Shown in pieces: positions 36,346-45,307 of a stretch of 64,000 bases of DNA. Position numbers and translations under genes: made by a program. Position 1 is the stretch's first letter. The number at the start of each line of letters is the position of its first letter. This stretch comes from Deltaproteobacteria bacterium. GTDB taxonomy: Bacteria; Desulfobacterota; Desulfobacteria; Desulfobacterales; Desulfobacteraceae. The notes below the pieces were generated by a model. That model searched no databases. It was given only the letters and a program-made list of their open reading frames with translations, and had not been told where the DNA came from. The stretch spans positions 109,207 through 173,206 of the forward strand of contig JAADHV010000086.1 in assembly GCA_013151635.1 (NCBI GenBank). The letters run 5' to 3'.

Positions 36346-37352
36346 TAAATAAAATTATATTTTTTCCATTCACCCATATTACCCGGGACCAGTTAAATAT
36401 AATTCTGGCTTTTTTCCCGTCATTTCACTATTTCCCGGCAAGCCGGGATTTTAAGGACAATCAAACATTATTTAAATTATTTGAGAAAGGGATAATCCAC
36501 CCGTTTTTTTCATCTGGCAAAGAACTTGACCCGGTTGAACAAAAGCTTGAAGAATACCTTGCCTGGGCCGGGATACATAAGGGAAATGAAGTTAACCTTA
36601 AATTACTCTTAAAACAAGCCCCTTATTTTACAAGTGATACTTATGTGACAGCCATTAAATCACAGATCAAAGGTTTTAAAGGTGATAAAAAAGTGTCCTT
36701 ACCCGGCAAGACCGCCATGCAGCATGATTTATTGTTTTTAAAGATGGCAAAATTGTGTGATGCCCAGAATGAGCGCATTGACCTGGAATTAAAAAATGTG
36801 GATAAAACCCGTGATGAACTTGTTTCAACCCTGCGCGGGTTAGAAAGCCCATTAAGTGGGACTAAAGGCAGTAAAGCCTGTGACCAAAGAGATCCTGGTG
36901 CTGTGATGACCCGTGAACGGATTTTTGCCTGGTCAGGATGTATGGCCGGGAAACCGGGGCCTGTTGAAAAAGGAGCCCCCCCTTTATTTGTTACTACCAG
37001 TGAGGCTGTTTTTGACCACCTTGAGTCAAACTGCAAAGATGTTGTAAATACCCTTGACATCGACAAGATAAAAGTGCATGAAAATGAATGTGAAAATAAG
37101 AGCAGATGGCAACATCATTTTTGTGAGTATTTGATGCGTGCGGTTCAGGGAGATAGGAACCTGGAAAATGATCTGCCGGAAGTGAACGATGCATGTTCTT
37201 TTTCAGGGCAAATCAAATTGAACCTTTTTTCCGGGAATGATATTGCAAGGCTCTTTAATATGCCGGGCGGACAGGTTGCTGTCTGCCTGATCAAACTAAC
37301 TGCCACGGGCAGACCTGGTATTTCACCAGAGTTTGCCCACAACAAAACATGA
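36342..37352 (+). CDS. Hypothetical protein, translationally coupled to the CysK-CysRS fusion
   Basis: A 336-residue protein I do not recognise. It starts inside the stop of the fusion gene (ATGA), so it should be made with it. There is no signal peptide or membrane helix. The N-terminal half contains FFPFTHITRDQLNIILAFFP and FLKMAKLCDAQNERIDLELK, suggesting helices. The middle (about 165-215) is low in secondary structure, and GMPGGQ-like NMPGGQVAVCLIKL appears near the C-terminus. Several cysteines (about residues 137, 180, 199, 231 and others) are scattered without a metal-binding spacing. No family is proposed. Confidence 0.65.
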   Translation: MINKIIFFPFTHITRDQLNIILAFFPSFHYFPASRDFKDNQTLFKLFEKGIIHPFFSSGKELDPVEQKLEEYLAWAGIHKGNEVNLKLLLKQAPYFTSDTYVTAIKSQIKGFKGDKKVSLPGKTAMQHDLLFLKMAKLCDAQNERIDLELKNVDKTRDELVSTLRGLESPLSGTKGSKACDQRDPGAVMTRERIFAWSGCMAGKPGPVEKGAPPLFVTTSEAVFDHLESNCKDVVNTLDIDKIKVHENECENKSRWQHHFCEYLMRAVQGDRNLENDLPEVNDACSFSGQIKLNLFSGNDIARLFNMPGGQVAVCLIKLTATGRPGISPEFAHNKT

Positions 37353-37405
37353 AAGTCCTGATTTGGATTGCAAAGACTTTCATATATAAAAGAGATAAAA
37401 AAAAC

Positions 37406-37433
37406 TTGATTTTTATTAATACCATGTTATAAA
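37406..37433 (+). promoter_or_regulatory. Promoter for ferredoxin gene
   Basis: TTGATT (37406-37411) and TATAAA (37428-37433) are separated by 16 bp, in an AT-rich intergenic stretch 78 bp before the ferredoxin start. Confidence 0.45.
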
Positions 37434-37510
37434 AGCGTTTTTTATAAAGATTATATTTAAAGAATGAGTTTATAATATAATAATGTTAATTTTTTAAGGA
37501 GGCTGTTAAA

Positions 37511-37699
37511 ATGGCATTTCATCCAATTGTTGACCAATCTAAATGCGTTGGTTGTGAAGAATGTGTGGACGTATGTCCTGTAGAAGTTTTTGAAATGGAA
37601 GATGATAAATCTTCTCCGGTAAATGCTGAAGAATGCATGGGCTGCGAAAGCTGCGTGGAAGTCTGTGAAGAAGACGCTATCGTAGTTGAAGAAGACTAA
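37511..37699 (+). CDS. 4Fe-4S dicluster ferredoxin
   Basis: A 62-residue bacterial-type ferredoxin. It binds two [4Fe-4S] clusters through CVGCEECVDVCP and CMGCESCVEVC, each CxxCxxCxxxC. It is an acidic cytoplasmic electron carrier, typical of anaerobes. A strong AAGGAGG ribosome site precedes the ATG. It is monocistronic, with its own promoter upstream and a strong hairpin terminator 24 bp downstream. High expression is likely. The redox partner is not visible from context. Confidence 0.95.
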   Translation: MAFHPIVDQSKCVGCEECVDVCPVEVFEMEDDKSSPVNAEECMGCESCVEVCEEDAIVVEED

Positions 37700-37723
37700 A
37701 AACTTACGTCATGCAAAAGATAA

Positions 37724-37755
37724 AATGCCGGGTAACTATTACCCGGCATTTTTTT
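37724..37755. terminator. Bidirectional rho-independent terminator
   Basis: AATGCCGGGTAA, loop CTA, TTACCCGGCATT is a perfect 12-bp stem followed by TTTTT on the plus strand and preceded by AA on the other side. It ends the ferredoxin transcript and probably the convergent DDAH gene. Confidence 0.9.
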
Positions 37756-37757
37756 AT

Positions 37758-38519
37758 TTAAAATCTCAGTGACAGGCAGCTTAGACCCCCGTCAAGTTTT
37801 CTAAATTCAGACACATCAACTGCAATTGTCTTATAACCTTGTTTTTCTATCATTTTTTTTGTTTTGGGAAATCCTCTGGGGACAAGTACCTTATCATTGA
37901 TCCAGACAGAGTTGGCAGCATAGGATTCATCCTTTGCAACTTCCAGTATATTAAATTTTTTTAGTGCCTCCTTGGTTAAAAATTCACCAAAAGCAAGCAG
38001 GTTGTTGTTTTCAAGATAGGAAATCCCGGTTTTTAAATGAAGGACAGTTTCAAGCTCAATCGTTGATGAAGTGTAATTGTATTTTTTTAGTATATTGTTA
38101 AGCTGCGACGTGCCTTCTTTGTTTGTCCTGTCGGACAATCCTGCAAAATAATGGTTTTTTACCATCATGATATCGCCTGCATCAAGGAAGCCCGGGCTTT
38201 TAATCCTCTCCACGGGCAGGCCAAGTTCGTTGACAATTCGGGAAATTGAAATGATTTCATCCCTTCTTGAATCAGCTCCCGGGTTTGTAATAATGGCGCA
38301 TCCGGGCGTTATAAGGCAGACGTCCTCAATAAAGGTTGAGTCAGGAAAATTTTCATCCGGATCAAGCATAGTTACATTAAGACCGCATTCCTTAAGCGCC
38401 TTTATATAATTTTCATGCTGTTTTAAGGCAAGCTCATAATCAGGTTTGCCAAGATTTGAGCTGCTGATACCATTGACCATATTCCGGCATGGGGTCTTTA
38501 CTATTGCACGGGTAAACAA
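37758..38519 (-). CDS. Dimethylarginine dimethylaminohydrolase (DDAH) family protein
   Basis: A 253-residue amidinotransferase-superfamily protein. STFIEDVCLI (substrate Asp/Glu), FLDAGDIM, LHLKTGISYL (catalytic His) and the C-terminal DGGLSCLSLRF with the nucleophilic Cys match DDAH, which hydrolyses methylarginines to citrulline. Related enzymes act on arginine or on other guanidines. The gene starts just 1 bp after the EamA gene ends on the same strand, indicating cotranscription. An exporter partner might move the product or substrate. True substrate not determined. Confidence 0.85.
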   Translation of the reverse strand: MFTRAIVKTPCRNMVNGISSSNLGKPDYELALKQHENYIKALKECGLNVTMLDPDENFPDSTFIEDVCLITPGCAIITNPGADSRRDEIISISRIVNELGLPVERIKSPGFLDAGDIMMVKNHYFAGLSDRTNKEGTSQLNNILKKYNYTSSTIELETVLHLKTGISYLENNNLLAFGEFLTKEALKKFNILEVAKDESYAANSVWINDKVLVPRGFPKTKKMIEKQGYKTIAVDVSEFRKLDGGLSCLSLRF

Positions 38520-38520
38520 A

Positions 38521-39408
38521 TTAATTCTCCTTATTTTTTAAACCGGCAGTATTTGTTATATAAACACCTGTGATAACTAAAATTGCTCCTGTAACAAGAG
38601 AGATAGTAACAGGTTCATTTAAAATAAAAAATGAGAGAACAATAGCACTTACCGGAACAAAGTTAATAAAAATACCAGCCTTTACAGGCCCGATTTGCTT
38701 GATTCCTTCATAATACCAGAAAAAACCAAGCACGGTGCCAAAAATTCCAAGATAGAAAAGGCTTGCCCATTCAATGGGTTGATAGGATGCCATATTAGAA
38801 AGAACGCCTTTGAAAAGAGCAGGGAAAAACAGCAGGATTGTCCCTGCAATGGATGAATAGCATACACAGGAAATGGGGGATAAATCATTCATGGCTTTTT
38901 TCCCCAGGATCGAATATGCCACCCAGGATGCTACACATCCAAAGATCAGAAGTTCTCCTTTTTTGATACCAAGTGTTAAAAGATCAAAAAGGTTCCCGTT
39001 TGAGATAACGGTTAATGCCCCTGTTACAGAAAGGCAAAGCCCGATTATTTTAACGAAACCAAGTTTTTCCTTAAAAAAGATAACTGCACAAAGGCTGATG
39101 AAAATAGGGTTGCTTGCAATAATAAGCGAGGCCTGGTTGGCCTGAATATAATTAAGGCCTGAGAAAAAAAACAGGTTATATGAAAAAACCCCTGTAAAGC
39201 CCAGTAAAAATATAATAAATATCTTATCAGGGGACAGCCAGGGGAGCTGCCCTTCTTTTTTTATGGTCAAAAAGACAAGGAAAAAAGAGGCAATGAAAAA
39301 TCTTAAGAAAGCCGCAGAAAACGGATCAACATTGTGGGATAATAATTTCCCCGCAATAAATGTCCCGCCCCAGAAAACAGCGGTTAACATTAATTTTAAA
39401 TATATCAA
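38521..39408 (-). CDS. EamA/DMT family transporter
   Basis: A 295-residue membrane protein with ten predicted helices in two EamA repeats. The first has FWGGTFIAGKLLSHNVDPF, the second begins LLIFGCVASWVAYSILGKKA. Members (RhaT/YdcZ/PecM-like) export or import metabolites such as amino acids. It precedes the DDAH-like gene by 1 bp, so it may handle an arginine-related compound, a guess from context. A divergent promoter region with a 20-bp inverted repeat lies 26-94 bp upstream. Confidence 0.87.
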   Translation of the reverse strand: MIYLKLMLTAVFWGGTFIAGKLLSHNVDPFSAAFLRFFIASFFLVFLTIKKEGQLPWLSPDKIFIIFLLGFTGVFSYNLFFFSGLNYIQANQASLIIASNPIFISLCAVIFFKEKLGFVKIIGLCLSVTGALTVISNGNLFDLLTLGIKKGELLIFGCVASWVAYSILGKKAMNDLSPISCVCYSSIAGTILLFFPALFKGVLSNMASYQPIEWASLFYLGIFGTVLGFFWYYEGIKQIGPVKAGIFINFVPVSAIVLSFFILNEPVTISLVTGAILVITGVYITNTAGLKNKEN

Positions 39409-39433
39409 ATTTTTTTCCTTTAAAAAATAATTT

Positions 39434-39502
39434 TGCTATTAGCCCAGCCAAAGTCAAATTGGTTTTAACTTGACATTTAAGCCTTTGTCTGGGCTAATAG
39501 CA
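39434..39502. promoter_or_regulatory. 20-bp inverted repeat in divergent promoter region
   Basis: Arms 39434-39453 and 39483-39502 match at 19 of 20 positions (core CTATTAGCCCAG) with a 29-bp spacer. Each arm lies just after a TTGAC(A/T) element: TTGACA 39470-39475 on plus for the GspE gene, and TTGACT on minus (39452-39457) for EamA. The arms also contain TAATAG, the possible -10. A regulator binding site covering both promoters is plausible. Confidence 0.45.
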
Positions 39503-39605
39503 CTCTGGGATTAAGGCGCCTGCTTATTTTTTCTTTTAAGAATAGAATGAATAAAGTATATTAAAAAAAGTGTTTAACCTTTAAAGCTGCCAGGATGATA
39601 TTCTT

Positions 39606-41429
39606 ATGCAGAATCAAAAAGATCAAAGATTCTTACCGCAAAATATATGTAAAATACTTATGGCTGCCAAGTTGATTTCAAAGGAAAAGGCCCGGGAACT
39701 TTTAAAAAAGGAAAACCATGTTAGAAATATCCTTTTGAACAAGAAAATCAAAAAAAGGGGTAAGGATTTACCAAATGACCGGCAGGCTGCCCTGGTTTCT
39801 TTTATTGATGTTATCTTGTATTTAAAAATAGAACGGATGGATCAACCCTTAAAAAGAATTGATGAAGATTTGATCTATATGACTTTGGCTGAAGCCTGGA
39901 AATTTCCCTATAAAAAAATTGATCCCTTGAAACTTGAACTTAATCTTGTGACGGGCACCATATCAAAATCATTTGCTGCAAAGCATTTATTGCTTCCGTT
40001 AATGGTCGAAGAAGGCAAATTGATTGTTGCAACCCCGGACCCCTTTAATTATGAGGCCATAAAAGATGTGGAAATGGTGTCAAAACTTAAAGTAAAAACC
40101 GTTGTCAGCTCAAAGTCGGATATAGAAAAGCTTATCAATGAATTTTTCGGGTTCAGGTATTCGATTTCTGCGGCAGAAGATCTTTTTTCAGCTAAAGGGC
40201 TTGACATCGGTAACCTTGAGCAGTTTGTCAGCTTAAAATCATTTGACGATCTCCCATCCACAGACCAGCATATTGTTAATGCGGTTAATCACTTATTTTC
40301 CTATTCCTTTGATCAGAAAGCAAGCGATATCCATATCGAGCCCAAACGTGATATCTGCCTTGTCAGGATGAGGATCGACGGGGTACTTCATACTGTCTAC
40401 AAGCTTCCTAAAAAGCTCCATAATGCCGTGGTTAGCAGGATTAAGACCCTGTCAAGGCTTGATATGGCTGAAAAAAGAAGGCCCCAGGACGGCCGGATTA
40501 AAATGGAAAAAGACAAGGTTGAAGTTGAAATCAGGGTTTCCACCATCCCTGTGGCATTTGGCGAGAAAGTGGTTTTAAGAATAATGGACCCGGATGTCCT
40601 TTTCCAGGATCTTGAAATGCTGGGTTTTTTTAAAGATGATTTTGAAAGATATAAAAGGCTTATAACAATGCCCTTTGGTATTGTGCTTGTGACAGGGCCC
40701 ACAGGCTCTGGTAAGTCCACTACCCTTTATTCAAGCTTGAGGATGCTTTCTTCATCAAAAGTCAATATTACGACCATTGAAGACCCTATTGAAATGATTC
40801 ACGAGGAATTTAACCAGATTGCCGTGCAGCCGGCGATTGATGTGACATTCGGAGCAGTCTTGAGAAATATACTCCGCCAGGATCCTGATATTATAATGGT
40901 GGGTGAAATAAGAGACCTTGAAACGGCAAAAGCTGCGGTCCAGGCAGCTTTGACAGGGCACCTTGTTCTTTCCACGCTCCATACCAATGACGCTGCTTCC
41001 ACCATTTTCAGGCTGCTTGACCTGGGTATACCCCCTTATCTTGTGCATTCTTCATTAATTGGGGTCGTGGCCCAGAGGCTAGTCAGAAAAATATGTCCAT
41101 ATTGTGTCCAGGAATTTGAAATGGATGCCAAAGAGCTTAATGCCCTTGGCTTGACAATCAAAGACAGGGGGGGGGTCAGGCTCAGCCATGGAAAAGGGTG
41201 CGTAAAATGCAGGAACACAGGCTATAAGGGACGCACCGGGATTTATGAAATCATGCCTTATTCCGAATCTCTTAAAATGCTGACAACTTCCAATGCAAGG
41301 CTGGAAGAACTGAGGACAAAAGCCATAGAAGAAGGACTTGTCCTTTTAAGGCAAAACGGTATTAAAAAAATGCTGAAAGGGCAAACTACCTACCAGGAAA
41401 TCCTGAGAGTAACCTGGGATCAGATATAG
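39606..41429 (+). CDS. GspE/PilB-type secretion or pilus ATPase
   Basis: A 607-residue hexameric traffic ATPase. The MshEN-type N-domain (about 90-200, LLLPLMVEEGKLIVATPDP) is the usual c-di-GMP/regulatory region in PilB/MshE proteins. The NTPase domain has Walker A GPTGSGKSTTL, IEDPIEMIHEEFNQI, Walker B DPDIIMVGEIRD and the HAMP-like tetracysteine motif CPYC and CVKCRNTG near the C-terminus. It powers type II secretion or type IV pilus assembly. No pilin, GspD or PilC gene is adjacent, so which system it serves is undetermined. Confidence 0.9.
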   Translation: MQNQKDQRFLPQNICKILMAAKLISKEKARELLKKENHVRNILLNKKIKKRGKDLPNDRQAALVSFIDVILYLKIERMDQPLKRIDEDLIYMTLAEAWKFPYKKIDPLKLELNLVTGTISKSFAAKHLLLPLMVEEGKLIVATPDPFNYEAIKDVEMVSKLKVKTVVSSKSDIEKLINEFFGFRYSISAAEDLFSAKGLDIGNLEQFVSLKSFDDLPSTDQHIVNAVNHLFSYSFDQKASDIHIEPKRDICLVRMRIDGVLHTVYKLPKKLHNAVVSRIKTLSRLDMAEKRRPQDGRIKMEKDKVEVEIRVSTIPVAFGEKVVLRIMDPDVLFQDLEMLGFFKDDFERYKRLITMPFGIVLVTGPTGSGKSTTLYSSLRMLSSSKVNITTIEDPIEMIHEEFNQIAVQPAIDVTFGAVLRNILRQDPDIIMVGEIRDLETAKAAVQAALTGHLVLSTLHTNDAASTIFRLLDLGIPPYLVHSSLIGVVAQRLVRKICPYCVQEFEMDAKELNALGLTIKDRGGVRLSHGKGCVKCRNTGYKGRTGIYEIMPYSESLKMLTTSNARLEELRTKAIEEGLVLLRQNGIKKMLKGQTTYQEILRVTWDQI

Positions 41430-41482
41430 GATTGCCCGCGTTGGTGATGAAGCCTGAGATTCTGATCAATGATATAAAATAT

Positions 41483-42511
41483 TTAATTTACAATATCATC
41501 CGGATAAATTGCATACTTTGAAGAAAGGACCATCACGGTTGATGCGATATCCTCGGTATGAAGCACAATCAGTTTTCCTGATTTCAGGTTCTCAAGCTTA
41601 ATAGCATTTTTCTTTTTAAATCCCAGGAGTGTGTGATCCTTGAGTTCATTTTTCCTGAGGATCGTGTATATCTGGCCGGGTTTAATTTTTAATTTGCCTG
41701 CATTGATGAAGGCGATCTGGTAGTCATTAATCATGGAATTATTATCTTCGGAACAGATCAATCTTGCGTCTATGGGCTCAGGGTTTTTTTCAACCTTTAA
41801 TACAGGGTCTCTTTTATAATATTCCATGATCAAGTCATTTTTACGCACAACTCTGTATGCCTTTGTGATAAGAGCTGTTACATAAGTTACTTTATGTTCA
41901 AGTATTTTAATCTTGGCTTTGATAAGGTGCTTTACACCTCTAAAAGTCTGGTTATTGATCTTTTCTTTAACAGGACTGGTCGTAAAAACCTGGTAGATCC
42001 TGCCGGGTATGAGAGTTCCTTTGCCCGAAGGTTTTATATAGATGATATCATTGGTCGACATCATAATATTGCCGTCTTGTTCTTTTATGATACTGCCAAG
42101 GGAGGGCAGTGCCTTTTTTCTGATAAATCCTGTATGATCCATTCCTGAAAAGGAAAAAGAAGTTTCAACCTTGACGGGAATAAGTTTTGCTTTTGTTTTT
42201 TTAACTTTTACAATTTCAGGTTTAAGTGTGGGTTTTTCCTTTAAGAAGATCCGTATTCTTTTGCCGGGATATATCCTGTGGGGATTTTTTATATCATCAT
42301 TCAGTTCCCAGAGTCCTGGCCAGTCCCACTCGGAATTATAAAATTTTTGCGATAAATCCCACAAGGTATCCCCTTTTTTTATAGTATAATAAAAACCTGA
42401 ATCCTGTTGCGGGTTAAAATCTTTTTTGTCTTCTGCAAATCCCGTTGAACAAAAAGCAAGCCCGAAAACGGTTAAAAGAAAACCTGCAATCATTGTTTTA
42501 TTTTTTCGCAT
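41483..42511 (-). CDS. LysM peptidoglycan-binding domain protein
   Basis: A 342-residue exported protein. The signal peptide is about 1-26 (ends FCSTGFA or similar). Immediately after, residues about 42-95 form a LysM domain (YTIKKGDTLWDLSQKFY, WPGLWELN, YPGKRIRI), which binds peptidoglycan. The rest, about 240 residues, shows beta-rich repeats (GKGTLIPGRIYQVFTT, KLKIKPGQIYTILRK) typical of other LysM proteins of deltaproteobacteria. A divergent promoter with an inverted repeat lies upstream, toward the HD nucleotidase gene. Role in cell-envelope organisation is likely. Confidence 0.85.
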   Translation of the reverse strand: MRKNKTMIAGFLLTVFGLAFCSTGFAEDKKDFNPQQDSGFYYTIKKGDTLWDLSQKFYNSEWDWPGLWELNDDIKNPHRIYPGKRIRIFLKEKPTLKPEIVKVKKTKAKLIPVKVETSFSFSGMDHTGFIRKKALPSLGSIIKEQDGNIMMSTNDIIYIKPSGKGTLIPGRIYQVFTTSPVKEKINNQTFRGVKHLIKAKIKILEHKVTYVTALITKAYRVVRKNDLIMEYYKRDPVLKVEKNPEPIDARLICSEDNNSMINDYQIAFINAGKLKIKPGQIYTILRKNELKDHTLLGFKKKNAIKLENLKSGKLIVLHTEDIASTVMVLSSKYAIYPDDIVN

Positions 42512-42544
42512 ATTTTCCTCCTGGTTTGCTTTGCTGTAATCTCG

Positions 42545-42591
42545 AATTCTTGACTTTATTTAAACTATAGTTCTATAAAAAGTCAAGAATT
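42545..42591. promoter_or_regulatory. Divergent promoters within a 13-bp inverted repeat
   Basis: Arms AATTCTTGACTTT (42545-42557) and AAAGTCAAGAATT (42579-42591) are perfect. On plus TTGACT (42550-42555) is followed 18 bp later by TATAAA (42574-42579), serving the HD gene. On minus the mirror TTGACT is available for the LysM gene. The symmetry gives both genes similar promoters. Confidence 0.5.
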
Positions 42592-42620
42592 GTTGCGAAT
42601 ATCATTGGATTGGAGTGAAA

Positions 42621-43172
42621 ATGAAAAATATTGCCAATTTATTGTTTGAGGTGCGGATTTTAAAGGATATCGTTCGATCAGGTTATGCTTTCCTCGGGTC
42701 TGGAAAAGAAAGTATTGCCGAACATAGTTTTATGACTGCCTTTATCTGCTTTGCCATGGCAAAAATGGAACACGATATTGACCGTGAAAAACTTTTAAGC
42801 ATGGCCCTGGTTCATGATATTGCCGAAGCACGAACAGGGGATTTTAATTATGTGGAAAAAAATTATTCTGAAATTGATGAGGCTAAAGCAATTTCCCATT
42901 TGATAAAGTCGCTTTCTTTTGGTAATGATATAGAAAATCTCATGGATGAGTTTAACCATGGAAAAACAAAAGAAGCAGAACTTGCCCGTGATGCCGATCA
43001 AATATCTTTTATCCTTGAATTAAAAAAAATAAAGGATACAGGGGCAAAAGGCCCTGGAAAATGGTTGCCACATGTCCTTAAAAGACTTAGAACAGATATC
43101 GGCAGACAAATAGCTCAAAGTATCATGGAAACCCGTTGGGATGAATGGTGGATGAATGACTATTCCGAATAA
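42621..43172 (+). CDS. HD domain 5'-nucleotidase (YfbR/HDDC2-like)
   Basis: A 183-residue HD-domain phosphohydrolase. AEHSFMTAFICFAMA carries the first His, ALVHDIAEARTGDF is the HD-E core, and ARDADQISFILELK the distal Asp. The arrangement matches 5'-deoxynucleotidases YfbR/HDDC2. GTG at 42615 would add two codons, but ATG 42621 has TGGAG at 5-8 bp spacing. The next gene begins 30 bp later, so it may be cotranscribed with the HD-GYP-like regulator and motAB. Confidence 0.85.
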   Translation: MKNIANLLFEVRILKDIVRSGYAFLGSGKESIAEHSFMTAFICFAMAKMEHDIDREKLLSMALVHDIAEARTGDFNYVEKNYSEIDEAKAISHLIKSLSFGNDIENLMDEFNHGKTKEAELARDADQISFILELKKIKDTGAKGPGKWLPHVLKRLRTDIGRQIAQSIMETRWDEWWMNDYSE

Positions 43173-43201
43173 ATTGAATTTAATCGGTTTTTAAAGATAT
43201 T

Positions 43202-44523
43202 ATGGATAAAGACTTTATTTCCTTGCTTTATATTTATGACTCTATGACCAGTGAGGGTTTAAGTGAGTTTTCCAAGGCAAATGGATTTATCCTCATAGAA
43301 TGTGATGATTTTGCAAAAGCACAGGGCCAGGTTAAACTACGCAAGCCCGACCTTATCCTTATTGAGCAGGGTTTAAATAAACCCTTGACCTTTGAAAATG
43401 GTATTGAGAAACTTTTTAAAAATGCATTTTTTTAATTGTATCAGGAGTTCCGGAACCTGAAGAAAGATTGAATTTGATGTATCAGGGTTATGATGATTTT
43501 TTAATCAAGCCTTTTTTAGTCAGGGAAGTTAAAAAAAAATTTAATATTTATCATCAAGCCAAATATTTCAGGCAAGAGGTTCTTGCACGGGACATGAAAA
43601 TAGATAAGACTTTCGAATATCTTAATAAATTTAAAGATGAGCTCAAAGAAACAAAAACACAACTTTTTGAGGAGCGGACAATACTGAATAATGCGTTGAA
43701 ACAGATCAACCAGATGGCGCATGAACGCAGTCGGTTGAAAAAAGAAAAAAGAGAGATGAGAAAAACTCTTTTAAATAATATAGAAGGATTTTCAGACATA
43801 CTTTCCAACCTGATTAAAACAGGGATTGAAAAAAACAGGGGGCATGGTGAACGTGTGGCCCATATTGTCTCTTTTATTGGCAGGCAACTTAAGTTTAATA
43901 AAAAAAAGCTGGAGGATCTTCGAAAAGCAGCTATGCTGCATGAAGTCGGACTTCTTTTTGTCCCTGAAGTGACATTGCAGAAATCAAAAGATGAATTGAC
44001 TGAATATGAAAAAGATTTATTTGTGCAGTATCCGGTAAAGGGGGCCCAGCTTCTTTCCTGCTGCACTGAATTTGATAATTATGCCGGGATTATCCGGCAT
44101 TTGAATGAAAATTCCGATGGTACCGGCAGTCCCCAGGGCTTAAAACGAAGATATATCCCCTTGATGTCAAGAATTTTAACAGGGGCTGATGTTTTTGACT
44201 CATTAAAAGATGAAAAAGGCGTTTCATCCCTGGAAATATTTTTGGAAAAACTGGAAGTATTTTCAGGAACAAGGCTTGATCCGAATATTGTAGCGTTGCT
44301 TGAAAAATATGCAGTACTTCATATGGGGTCAGATTCGTACAGGGTAAAAGGTGTGGGCATCCACCAGCTTGAGCCCGGGATGACTCTTGGAACGGCTCTT
44401 TTTGCAGATACCGGAACCAAACTTTTTTCTGTAAACACTTTACTTACCAGGGATGCTATTGATAAGATCAGAAAATATAACAGGGAATATCCTGTTGAAG
44501 AAACTGTTTATATAAGGGCGTAA
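43202..44523 (+). pseudogene. Response regulator with degenerate HD-GYP output, frameshifted at T7 tract
   Basis: The receiver domain starts at 43202 (FISLLYIYDS, PDLILIEQGLN), then a stop occurs at 43433-43435 in a run of seven T (43427-43433). One extra T would read NAFFLIVSGVPEPEERLNLM and join seamlessly with the second open part, where the receiver ends GYDDFLIKPFLVREV. A coiled-coil linker (about 43590-43790) and an HD-GYP domain follow. That domain is degenerate: HD is LHEVGL, the HHExxDGxGYP motif reads RHLNENSDGTGSP. Catalysis of c-di-GMP is doubtful, but binding may persist. It sits before motA, motB and PilZ. The shift is real, a sequencing artefact, or slippage. Confidence 0.8.
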
Positions 44524-44527
44524 GATT

Positions 44528-45295
44528 ATGGATATATCTTCGATTATCGGTGTTGTCTCTGGTATGGGATTTATTCTTGGGACCATAATGCTTGGCGGCA
44601 GTATCATGATGTTTGTCAATATCCCTTCGGTTTTAATTGTAGTAGGCGGCACCCTTGCATCCAGCATGATTGCATTTCCTCTGGCTGATTTTTTAAGTGT
44701 GTTTAAAACCTCCATAAAGGTTTTTATGTTCAAAATCCAGGCCCCTGAAGAGATTATTGCAAACCTTGTTGAAATCTCCAATAAAGCAAGGAAGGGTGGC
44801 CTTCTTTCCATTGAGAGCGACATCCAGACTACAAGTGACCCATATCTTGCCCAGGCCCTGCAGATGACGGTTGACGGCGTTAAAACAGCAGATATTGCAG
44901 CGATCATGCAAAAAAAGATGACCCTTACAAAAAAAGATCTTGATATAGGTGTTGGTGTTTTTGAAGGCATGGGGTCATATGCTCCTGCATTTGGGATGAT
45001 CGGGACATTGATCGGGTTGGTACAGATGCTTGCCAATTTGGATGATCCTTCATCCATTGGCCCGAAAATGGCCGTGGCAATGATCACGACGTTTTATGGG
45101 GCTGTCATGGCCAACCTGTTTTTTATTCCCATGGCAGAAAAATTAACAGGACGGAATGAAGAAGAAATAACCAATATGAATATAATTTTCGAGGGCATTA
45201 TTTCCATAAGAGAGGGAGAACACCCGAAATTGATGGAAGATAAATTGAAAATATATTTAAGTGAGGGCAAAGATAAAAAAGGAAACAAAGAATAA
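44528..45295 (+). CDS. motA: Flagellar motor stator protein MotA
   Basis: A 255-residue stator subunit with four membrane helices. It has GVVSGMGFILGTIMLGGS (first), ASSMIAFPLADFLSV, the cytoplasmic loop with motor-interacting charges, YAPAFGMIGTLIGLVQMLA (third) and FYGAVMANLFFIPMA (fourth). This matches MotA/PomA. It starts 4 bp after the HD-GYP-like gene and is 12 bp before motB. It works with MotB as an ion channel turning the flagellum. The window has no other flagellar structural genes. Confidence 0.93.
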   Translation: MDISSIIGVVSGMGFILGTIMLGGSIMMFVNIPSVLIVVGGTLASSMIAFPLADFLSVFKTSIKVFMFKIQAPEEIIANLVEISNKARKGGLLSIESDIQTTSDPYLAQALQMTVDGVKTADIAAIMQKKMTLTKKDLDIGVGVFEGMGSYAPAFGMIGTLIGLVQMLANLDDPSSIGPKMAVAMITTFYGAVMANLFFIPMAEKLTGRNEEEITNMNIIFEGIISIREGEHPKLMEDKLKIYLSEGKDKKGNKE

Positions 45296-45307
45296 AAGAG
45301 AATAAAT

